Assembly (NCBI GenBank): GCA_964424545.1
Contig: CAYRJN010000071.1
Location: forward strand, 1-17,747
DNA: 17,747 bases
DNA from: JAUVIB01 sp964424545
GTDB taxonomy: Bacteria; Calditrichota; Calditrichia; Calditrichales; Calditrichaceae
Direction: 5' to 3'
The notes beneath the pieces were generated by a model, which ran no database searches, had not been told where the DNA came from, and saw nothing but the letters and a program-made list of their open reading frames with translations. The position numbers and the translations under genes are program-made. The stretch's first letter is position 1; every line of letters starts with the position of its first letter. Of this stretch, positions 7,196 through 13,299 are shown one piece after another.

Positions 7196-8602
7196 TTAAA
7201 GAATATAACGTGATAAATCTTCATCTTTTACAACGGAATCAAGGCGTTCTTTTACTTCGTTAGCGTCAATTTTATATTTTTTAATGCGGTTATCGGGAAT
7301 TTCATAGAGTATTTCTTCCAATAACGTCGATAAAATCGTGTGTAATCTGCGCGCACCGATGTTTTCGCTGCGTGTATTAACCATAGTGGCCGTTTTGGCA
7401 ATTTCACGAATAGCGTCTTCCGTAAATTCCAATTCCACCTTTTCGCTTTCCAATAAGGCCTTATATTGCTTAATCAGGGCGTTTTTCGGTTCCGTTAAAA
7501 TAAGGATAAAATCATCTTCGCTTAAACTGGTTAATTCTACGCGAATGGGAAAGCGTCCCTGAAGTTCGGGAATGAGATCGGACGGTTTACTAACGTGAAA
7601 AGCGCCCGCCGCCACAAATAATATGTGGTCGGTTTTGACCATTCCGTATTTTGTTGTTACGGACGTGCCTTCAACAACGGGAAGCAAGTCGCGCTGTACG
7701 CCTTCGCGTGAAACGTCCGGACCGCTTTTTCCTGAAGAGCCGCCGGCGATTTTGTCGATTTCGTCAAGGAACACGATCCCCGATTCCTGAACGCGGGCAA
7801 TGGCTACGCGCGTAACTTCGTCCATGTCAATCAGTTTTTGCGCTTCTTGCTGGGTTAATATTTTCATGGCTTCCGATACGGTCGTGCGCCGTTTTTTCAT
7901 CTTTTTCGGCAGCATTCCACCCAGCATTTCCTGAATATTCATTCCCATCTCTTCGATACCCATGGGTGAAAAAATCTGCATCATGGGCGTACTGTCGCTC
8001 GGTACGTCAATTTCTATAAGACGATCGTCTAATTTTCCGTTAATAAGCTGGTCGCGTAATTTTTCTCTGGTACGGATATGGCGCAATTCAAGATCGTCTT
8101 CTTCAGACATTTCGCCAATGGGTTTTTGGCGATGCGAGATAGGGGGGAGAAGGATATCGAGTATTTTTTCGATAGCGTTCTCCGTTGCTTTATCCATCAT
8201 AGCGGCTTTTTTCTCTTCGCGCACCATTTGTACGCTGATTTCCACTAAATCTCTGATAATTGATTCAACATCTCGTCCGACATAGCCTACTTCGGTGAAT
8301 TTTGAGGCTTCCACTTTTACAAAAGGCGCTTTGGCCAATTTGGCGAGACGGCGGGAAATTTCGGTTTTACCGACGCCGGTGGGGCCGATAAGAATGATAT
8401 TATTGGGCATAATCTCTTCGCGCAGATTTTCATCAACCTGCTGACGGCGCCAGCGGTTGCGCAGAGCTATGGCCACCATCTTTTTAGCTTTGTCCTGTCC
8501 TATGATATATTTGTCAAGTTCTTTAACGATTTGTTTCGGTGTTAATTCGTGAATAGTTAAGTCTTGATTTTCGACTTTATATTCGGTTATTTCTTCAGTC
8601 AT
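7196..8602 (-). CDS. hslU: ATP-dependent protease ATPase subunit HslU
   Basis: This is the AAA+ unfoldase that feeds substrates into the HslV peptidase in the cytoplasm. From the ATG at 8600-8602 the protein has 468 aa. Walker A is GPTGVGKT at 73-80, the pore loop GYVG at about 106-109, the inserted I-domain roughly 130-250, and Walker B FLDEID at 278-283. A sensor-2 region (SENIGARRLH) follows. The C-terminus DLSRYIL is the tail that docks into and activates HslV. An eight-codon longer frame reaches into hslV, but the inner ATG is preferred: an AGGAG site 7 nt upstream (8610-8614) overlaps the hslV stop, and the homologous region begins after it. The gap to hslV is 10 nt. The pair is complete and should be functional. 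Confidence 0.97.
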   Translation of the reverse strand: MTEEITEYKVENQDLTIHELTPKQIVKELDKYIIGQDKAKKMVAIALRNRWRRQQVDENLREEIMPNNIILIGPTGVGKTEISRRLAKLAKAPFVKVEASKFTEVGYVGRDVESIIRDLVEISVQMVREEKKAAMMDKATENAIEKILDILLPPISHRQKPIGEMSEEDDLELRHIRTREKLRDQLINGKLDDRLIEIDVPSDSTPMMQIFSPMGIEEMGMNIQEMLGGMLPKKMKKRRTTVSEAMKILTQQEAQKLIDMDEVTRVAIARVQESGIVFLDEIDKIAGGSSGKSGPDVSREGVQRDLLPVVEGTSVTTKYGMVKTDHILFVAAGAFHVSKPSDLIPELQGRFPIRVELTSLSEDDFILILTEPKNALIKQYKALLESEKVELEFTEDAIREIAKTATMVNTRSENIGARRLHTILSTLLEEILYEIPDNRIKKYKIDANEVKERLDSVVKDEDLSRYIL

Positions 8603-8609
8603 TATTTTT

Positions 8610-8614
8610 CTCCT
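8610..8614 (-). promoter_or_regulatory. hslU ribosome binding site overlapping hslV stop
   Basis: On the minus strand, AGGAG lies 7 nt before the ATG at 8602 and shares bases with the TAG stop of hslV (8613-8615). It decides the hslU start and indicates translational coupling of the two subunits. Confidence 0.7.
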
Positions 8615-9158
8615 ACAGCGTTTCAACCGTAATGTTTGTGTTGGTATAAATACAGATATCCGCGGCTACTTTTAAAGATTCTTCAGCGATTTCCTTGGCG
8701 CTGAGATGCGAATATTTTACGAGGCTCTTTGCCGAAGCGAGCGCATAAGGCCCGCCCGAGCCGATGGCGGCGATATTATCGTCAGGCTCAATGATATCTC
8801 CGGTTCCGGAAATAATAAAAATATTATTTTTATCGGCCACGGCCAACAGCGCTTCTAATTTGCGCAGGTAACGATCCATACGCCAGTCCTTGGCCAGTTC
8901 CACGGCCGATTTGGCCAGATTGCCGGAAAAACGTTCCAGTTTTTCTTCGAAACGTTCAAATAAGGTAAACGCATCCGCTGCGGCGCCGGCAAAACCGCCG
9001 AGTATTTGATTATTATACAAGCGGCGTATTTTAATTGCGGAATGTTTCATTACCGTTGCGCCGAGCGTAACCTGTCCGTCTCCGGCCATGGCCACTTCTC
9101 CGTTATGGCGTATCCCGAGTATAGTTGTAGCATATAATTTATTTGTATCGTGCGTCAT
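8613..9158 (-). CDS. hslV: ATP-dependent protease peptidase subunit HslV
   Basis: This 181-aa proteasome-beta-like N-terminal-nucleophile hydrolase forms a double hexamer with HslU and degrades unfolded or regulatory proteins. The mature protein probably begins at Thr11 (TTILGIRHNG), after a ten-residue propeptide that must be removed to free the catalytic threonine. GDGQVTLG and GFAGAAADAFTLFERFEEKLE are classic HslV segments. The length fits the family. An AAGGA site stands 8 nt before the ATG. It lies 36 nt after rpoN and 10 nt before hslU. In many bacteria xerC precedes hslV; here rpoN does instead, and a Xer-type gene lies about 8 kb away on the other strand. Confidence 0.97.
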   Translation of the reverse strand: MTHDTNKLYATTILGIRHNGEVAMAGDGQVTLGATVMKHSAIKIRRLYNNQILGGFAGAAADAFTLFERFEEKLERFSGNLAKSAVELAKDWRMDRYLRKLEALLAVADKNNIFIISGTGDIIEPDDNIAAIGSGGPYALASAKSLVKYSHLSAKEIAEESLKVAADICIYTNTNITVETL

Positions 9159-9194
9159 TCGTTTTTCCTTTTAATGTTTTATTTTTACCTTAAA

Positions 9195-10706
9195 TTATAT
9201 TCCTCTGCGCAATCGCGCTACGGGAATTTCCATTTGTTCCCGATATTTTGCCACCGTTCGGCGCGCTATCGGAAAACCTTCCGCTTTAAGCATGGCAGCG
9301 ATTTTTTCATCGCTTAAGGGCTTCTGTTTATTCTCTTTTTCAATTATCTCTTTAATGCGCATTTTGATTTTTCTGGTAGATACTTCTTCGCCGTCGTCCG
9401 TTTCAATTTTTTCCGTAAAGAAATATTTCAGCTCGAAAACACCGTAATCGGTTTGTACATATTTACCGTTTACAACACGGCTTACCGTCGAGTTATCCAT
9501 GCCGATCATATCGGCGATTTCACGCATAATAAGCGGTTTGATATAATCCGGTCCTTTTTCAAAAAACTCCCGCTGTTTTTCAATAATAGCTTCCATAACT
9601 TTTATCATGGTTACGCGTCTCTGTTGAATGGAATTGATAAACCATTTTGCCGATTCAATTTTTTTTCGTATATACTGTTTTGCATCTTTATCGACGCTGT
9701 TGTTATTTAGCATCATATTTTTATAGGTTTTACTAATTCGTAACGGGGGGATATTCCATTCATTCAGTGATACGACAAACTCATCATCCACTTTCTCAAC
9801 GATAAAGTCGGGTACAATATAATTGCTGGGATTATTAAATTTACTGGCGCCGGGTTTGGGATTTAATTGTAAAATTTCATCAACCGCCTTCTGCAATTCT
9901 TCGCGCGTGATATTTAACGCGCTGATTATTCTGTCAAAATGTTTGTTTTTAAAGTCATCAAAATAATTTTTTAAAATTTCAACGGCCATCGGATTAGCGT
10001 CGCTGTTTTCTTCCAACTGAACCAGCAGGCATTCCCGTAAATCTCTGGCGCCTATACCTGTGGGCTCTAATCGTTGGATTTTTTTTAAAACCGATTCAAT
10101 CTCTGCGGAGGTTACATTAAAATCTTCCGCCACTTCTTTAATATTAAAAGCGGGGTCTAAATAACCGTCGTCTTTAATATTCCAAATAAGATATTCGCCG
10201 ATGGCTCTTTCTCCTTCGCTGAGCGGAAGAATGTGAAATTGTCTAAGAAGGTGTTCGGGAAGACTTTCCACGCTGATTTCCGGACGCTCATATTCTTTCG
10301 TATTTTTATCTTTCGGGATACGGACTTCATAAGAGCTGTCATCGTTTAAAAAATCTTCAAGATCCGAATCTTTTTGCGCTTTTTCGAATTCTTCGTCTTC
10401 GTAATCTTCGTTTTTTTTATCTTTATCTAATAATTGAAGCTCTTCGTTACTCACATCGTCCGTATCGTTCTCAATCTCCGGAGCTTCTTCATCGAGCTCG
10501 TCGCCTTCTTCTAAAGTTGGATTTAGCTCCATTTCACTCTTTATCTTCTGCTCCAGATTTAAAAGCGGTAATTGCAACAGCGTAGAGAGTAAAATCTGCT
10601 GAGGTGAAAGACGTTGTTCCAATTTCAGATTCTGATTCAAACTAATCATTACAGATGAATAATTCCCATTTTTATCTTGATTGTTTATAGTGTTTTTATT
10701 TGGCAC
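9195..10706 (-). CDS. rpoN: RNA polymerase sigma-54 factor
   Basis: This protein (503 aa from GTG) directs RNA polymerase to -24/-12 promoters that need an AAA+ activator. Region I (about 21-65) is the Gln/Leu-rich activator-response part. Region II (66-125) is very acidic and longer than in many homologues. The core-binding domain is about 150-360, a helix-turn-helix lies at 395-420 (MREIADMIGMDNSTVSRVVNGK), and the RpoN box ARRTVAKYRE is at 481-490. The start is uncertain: the GTG at 10704-10706 has no clear ribosome site. The in-frame ATG at 10647-10649 (residue 20, MISLNQNLKLEQRL) matches where sigma-54 proteins normally begin, but it also lacks a strong site. It heads the minus-strand gene string. 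No activator gene is in the window. Confidence 0.95.
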   Translation of the reverse strand: MPNKNTINNQDKNGNYSSVMISLNQNLKLEQRLSPQQILLSTLLQLPLLNLEQKIKSEMELNPTLEEGDELDEEAPEIENDTDDVSNEELQLLDKDKKNEDYEDEEFEKAQKDSDLEDFLNDDSSYEVRIPKDKNTKEYERPEISVESLPEHLLRQFHILPLSEGERAIGEYLIWNIKDDGYLDPAFNIKEVAEDFNVTSAEIESVLKKIQRLEPTGIGARDLRECLLVQLEENSDANPMAVEILKNYFDDFKNKHFDRIISALNITREELQKAVDEILQLNPKPGASKFNNPSNYIVPDFIVEKVDDEFVVSLNEWNIPPLRISKTYKNMMLNNNSVDKDAKQYIRKKIESAKWFINSIQQRRVTMIKVMEAIIEKQREFFEKGPDYIKPLIMREIADMIGMDNSTVSRVVNGKYVQTDYGVFELKYFFTEKIETDDGEEVSTRKIKMRIKEIIEKENKQKPLSDEKIAAMLKAEGFPIARRTVAKYREQMEIPVARLRRGI

Positions 10707-10784
10707 AATTTCTGTAGTAACTTATCGATTTAAACATATCAAATCAAGCTTATTAAATCCTTTTGAAGAGAATAGTGTCCGCCC

Positions 10785-10790
10785 ATTATA
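10785..10790 (-). promoter_or_regulatory. Possible -10 element upstream of rpoN
   Basis: A perfect TATAAT is read on the minus strand about 80 nt before the rpoN GTG. No good -35 hexamer stands at the right distance, and TATAAT occurs often in AT-rich DNA, so this is only a candidate start for the rpoN-hslVU transcript. Confidence 0.25.
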
Positions 10791-11095
10791 AGAAGCCTGA
10801 TTTAAAAATAGAGGCTGTCTGAAGAAGTATTGGATTGGCCGAAAAATATTAAATCCGGAGCCGCCTGTATCGGATAACTTTATTCGTTTTTTAGAATCGA
10901 CATGAGAATATCGATACGGCAGAATGCAGGTTGATTGTGATTATCGGCGGATGTCGGACTAAAAAATTATAAAAATCTTGTGTATATGCCGGTTTTCCGT
11001 TAACTTTTCATATAAAAGGATCGTTGAGATTAAAAAATACTATAATTTAAAATTCGGCGTTGATGGTTGAGTTAAATATTCATATTCGTAAGAAA

Positions 11096-11114
11096 ATAGC
11101 TTCGCAAAGTGATT
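11096..11114 (+). repeat. 19-bp exact repeat, partner of 2412-2430
   Basis: ATAGCTTCGCAAAGTGATT here matches the minus strand at the end of the glycosyltransferase gene. In this copy it is non-coding and lies about 30 nt before the TGTCATT repeat cluster. The TTCGCAAAGTGA wording resembles the interior of such repeats, so it may be a fragment of the same family (inference). Confidence 0.55.
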
Positions 11115-11145
11115 AATGGAAAAAGTACGGGTAGAATCATCAACG

Positions 11146-11296
11146 TGTCATTCCTTCGAAAGAAGTAATCTGAATATGGACAATGACAAGATTAAGATTC
11201 CCGATAGAAACATTCGGGAATGACAAGGAGGAGAGGAATGTAGAAACGGCAACAAAAAAGTCCGCCATTGTCATTCTCAGATAAATTGAAGATTCT
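11146..11296. repeat. Cluster of three TGTCATT...AATCT repeat modules with hairpin
   Basis: Copy one (11146-11171, plus) runs TGTCATTCC to AGTAATCT. Copy two (11194-11225, minus) runs TGTCATTCCCGAA to GGGAATCT and contains a perfect 8-bp stem, ATTCCCGA (11197-11204) with TCGGGAAT (11214-11221), around a 9-nt loop. Copy three (11269-11296, plus) runs TGTCATTCTCAG to GAAGATTCT. The copies alternate in orientation. They are non-coding and probably belong to a genome-wide family of palindromic repeats. Confidence 0.6.
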
Positions 11297-11357
11297 AAAA
11301 TACCGCCTATGTGAACGATGTATAATTTCAAAATTGGGGATAATACAAAAATAAATG

Positions 11358-11407
11358 AAAATGTCCGAAATAGGTTATTTTTTGAAATTCCGTTACGAAA
11401 AAATATA
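11358..11407 (+). repeat. Two-block dispersed repeat (copy 1)
   Basis: Block A, AAAATGTCCGAAATA (11358-11372), is followed after 5 nt by block B, TTTTTTGAAATTCCGTTACG and its AT-rich end (11378-11407). Both blocks recur at 16895-16943 with few mismatches (block B about 25 of 28 aligned bases, block A 14 of 15) but in the reverse order. The swapped order suggests each is a slice of a tandem or larger repeat. Confidence 0.5.
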
Positions 11408-11647
11408 AGTCGTAGTTACTGTCTATCGATATCATTTTTCTTTGAATGCATTGAATAATTTGATTGACGGGAACCTTATCTGCGATCTGGTACGATACGG
11501 ACGCAATTTATTGCCGTTTATTTACCCTTATCTCAAGCGCGGCGTTTTAACGCTTAAATGCCGGGCGGTAGCCGATCAGGATTAAACGGCGCTTATGTAT
11601 GGATAAAAAAATAAAAATTTACGATCAAGAAACTAAGGAGTACAAAA

Positions 11648-12541
11648 ATGTCGAATAATATTACAAGACGCGATTTTATTACCAAAACAGCAATGGCCGG
11701 CGCCGGATTATCTGCGTTGAATGTATTTTCCACTTGTTCTCAGTCCGAACAAAAGCAGACGATGAAAATGGGTTTGGTAACCTATTTATGGGGAAAAGAC
11801 TGGGATTTGCCGACCTTGATTCGTAATTGTGAGAAAACGGGTTTCGCCGGCGTTGAACTGCGGACACAGCATAAACACGGTGTTGAACCATCGCTGTCCT
11901 CGACGGAGAGGAAAGAGGTAAAAAAACGTTTCCAAGATTCAACGGTGGAATGCGTCGGATATGGCTCCAATCAGGCTTTCCATTCACCCGACCCTGACGA
12001 GTTGAAGAAAAATATTGAAGGTTCATATGAGTTAATTAAACTTTGTCACGATATTGGAGCCAGCGGTTTAAAGGTTAAACCGAATAATCTTCCGGATGAT
12101 GTCGATCCCCAAATAACAATACGACAGATCGGCGAGTCATTGAATAAAATCGGTAAGTTTGCTCAGGATTACGGACAAAAAATACGGGTTGAAGTACATG
12201 GTCGCAAAACGGCGAAACCGTCGGTTATGAATGCGATTTTTGAATATGTAAGCGAACCGAATGTAGGAATATGCTGGAATTGTAATCAAGAAGATTTGCA
12301 GACGCCGGGATTTGAAACCAATTTCAATATGCTTAAGGATCGCTTTGGCGATACCGTGCACGTGCGCGAGCTAAACGATAAAAATTATCCCTATCAGGAG
12401 CTTTTCAATTTGTTTGTTAAAAATAATTACGCGGGATGGATATTATTGGAAGCGCGAACCGCTCCTCAGGATCGCATTGCGGCAATGAAAGATCAATTGG
12501 TCTTGTTTAATAAGATGGTTGCCGCTGCCCAATCGGTATGA
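11648..12541 (+). CDS. Tat-signal sugar phosphate isomerase/epimerase-like TIM-barrel protein
   Basis: This 297-aa protein has an N-terminal twin-arginine motif (TRRDFI, 6-11) and a hydrophobic stretch to about residue 29, so it should be exported folded to the periplasm or membrane. The rest is a xylose-isomerase-like TIM barrel. Likely metal or catalytic positions are E182 and H184 in VEVHG, H238 in VHVREL, and E268 in LLEAR. A CWNCNQEDL segment (209-217) replaces the usual Asp-containing strand; I recall similar wording in Bacteroidetes and Planctomycetes homologues. Such proteins isomerise or epimerise sugars or keto-sugars; the substrate is unknown. AAGGAG stands 7 nt before the ATG. The gene stands alone between repeat-rich DNA and a terminator. 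Cys30 could be a lipid site, but the preceding FST is a poor lipobox. Confidence 0.83.
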   Translation: MSNNITRRDFITKTAMAGAGLSALNVFSTCSQSEQKQTMKMGLVTYLWGKDWDLPTLIRNCEKTGFAGVELRTQHKHGVEPSLSSTERKEVKKRFQDSTVECVGYGSNQAFHSPDPDELKKNIEGSYELIKLCHDIGASGLKVKPNNLPDDVDPQITIRQIGESLNKIGKFAQDYGQKIRVEVHGRKTAKPSVMNAIFEYVSEPNVGICWNCNQEDLQTPGFETNFNMLKDRFGDTVHVRELNDKNYPYQELFNLFVKNNYAGWILLEARTAPQDRIAAMKDQLVLFNKMVAAAQSV

Positions 12542-12606
12542 TGAAATGGATTGGCCGGTTAAGCTTGTCGGCGGCTTTTATTTTTCTTTTAATGGTCGGA
12601 AAATAA
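12541..12606 (+). other. 21-codon leader-like ORF overlapping the epimerase stop, possible gene relic
   Basis: An ATG shares its first base with the TGA of the epimerase gene and opens 21 codons. They read like a signal peptide: a MKWIGR basic start, then LSLSAAFIFLLMVG, then stop. The following DNA to about 12730 stays hydrophobic in translation but is frame-broken. It may be the remains of a coupled gene for an exported protein, or chance. A terminator hairpin lies inside it, which weighs against an active gene. Confidence 0.25.
12554..12590 (+). terminator. Intrinsic terminator candidate after the epimerase gene
   Basis: GCCG (12554-12557) pairs with CGGC (12569-12572), extended by two G-U pairs, followed by GGCTTTTATTTTTCTTTT. 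It begins 13 nt after the stop codon. The stem is short, but position and T-tract fit a rho-independent stop. Confidence 0.45.
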
Positions 12607-12729
12607 GGAGAGCGTGGCTTAAAAATATAGTATTAGGAACGCCGTATTTTTATTATTGTTTTTATTCATTCGTTCTTTTACTCTGTAACGTACAAAACGC
12701 TAAAGGAGTCTTTGTTATTAGTGGGTGGG

Positions 12730-13281
12730 TTAAAACTTTTTAATGTTTTTGGTCAATAATTTTTCCACATTTTGTTTACCTCTTTCCCGCTGGATGAGGT
12801 CGTAGCGTATTTTGCCGCAGAGATTGGATAATTTTAGGCTGATTTCATCCGATTCAAAAGCGCTGATTACATTGTCATCCGATATTTTATTGAGCGTATC
12901 GATAAAACCCGAATATTCCCGTAATACTTCTTCGTTGGCTACAATGGAAATTTTATGCGTCAAAAACTCAAGATGCAGCATATCGTTTTTCTGCAGCTTA
13001 CCTTTATTTATCATCGATTCGATATGGTTAATCAATTCTATATAAAGCTGCGATTTTAAGTCGAAAATCTTTACGCGCTGCTCTTTTTCCAGTTCTACTT
13101 CGCTCTGTTTACTTATTAACGCCGCTGTTATGGCAATGGTGGCAATGGTGCCCAAAACGACAAGTACAATCTCCTGTACAAAAGGAATCATTACGCTTTC
13201 GTAATAAGCATACCGTAGAAAAATATAACCGAATATGAACGTGCCCTGGGCGATTAATAAATACTTATTGCTGTTTTTCAT
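12730..13281 (-). CDS. Two-helix membrane protein with cytoplasmic helical domain, function unknown
   Basis: This 183-aa protein is not assigned to a named family. Two hydrophobic helices (about 7-25 and 33-56) are joined by a short loop (RYAYYESVMIP). A charged, probably alpha-helical region then follows to the end, with a likely coiled coil near 60-75 (KQSEVELEKEQRVKIFDLKS). The N-terminus (MKNSNK) and the large C-terminal part should both face the cytoplasm. The gene starts 18 nt after the aspartase-fusion stop, with only a weak CGGAAT ribosome site, so it is likely the third gene of the transporter-aspartase operon. A role in sensing or in a membrane complex is possible, but nothing in the sequence shows it. 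It converges on the epimerase gene across a 188-bp gap. Confidence 0.75.
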   Translation of the reverse strand: MKNSNKYLLIAQGTFIFGYIFLRYAYYESVMIPFVQEIVLVVLGTIATIAITAALISKQSEVELEKEQRVKIFDLKSQLYIELINHIESMINKGKLQKNDMLHLEFLTHKISIVANEEVLREYSGFIDTLNKISDDNVISAFESDEISLKLSNLCGKIRYDLIQRERGKQNVEKLLTKNIKKF

Positions 13282-13299
13282 TGTTTAATAATTCCGTTA

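Larger units (their letters stand above)
10707..11647. other. 941-bp non-coding region between divergent rpoN and Tat-epimerase genes
   Basis: No convincing gene is seen on either strand. It should hold promoters for both divergent genes. It carries a 19-bp repeat (11096-11114), a cluster of TGTCATT...AATCT modules (11146-11296), and a two-block repeat (11358-11407) also present before the gene at 17002. A 47-codon TTG-initiated frame at 11442-11585 has no ribosome site and may be a gene relic. Confidence 0.6.

Noticed and set aside
8603..8626. Longer HslU start giving eight extra N-terminal residues (MKRCRRKI)
   Set aside because: It would begin inside hslV. The ATG at 8602 has a well-placed AGGAG, and homology begins after it.
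10701..10716. TGGCACAATTTCTGTA resembling a sigma-54 -24/-12 promoter pointing rightward at the rpoN start
   Set aside because: The -24 part is good, but the -12 part reads CTGTA instead of TTGCA, and it would drive transcription into DNA with no near gene. A TGGCAC match is expected by chance several times in a window this size.
11140..11331. 63-codon minus-strand frame within the repeat cluster
   Set aside because: It is made almost entirely of the TGTCATT repeat modules and has no ribosome site, so it is a by-product of the repeats.
12519..12743. 74-codon plus-strand frame crossing the epimerase stop
   Set aside because: It starts inside the epimerase gene without a ribosome site and passes through a terminator-like hairpin. 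Its hydrophobicity follows from T-rich DNA.
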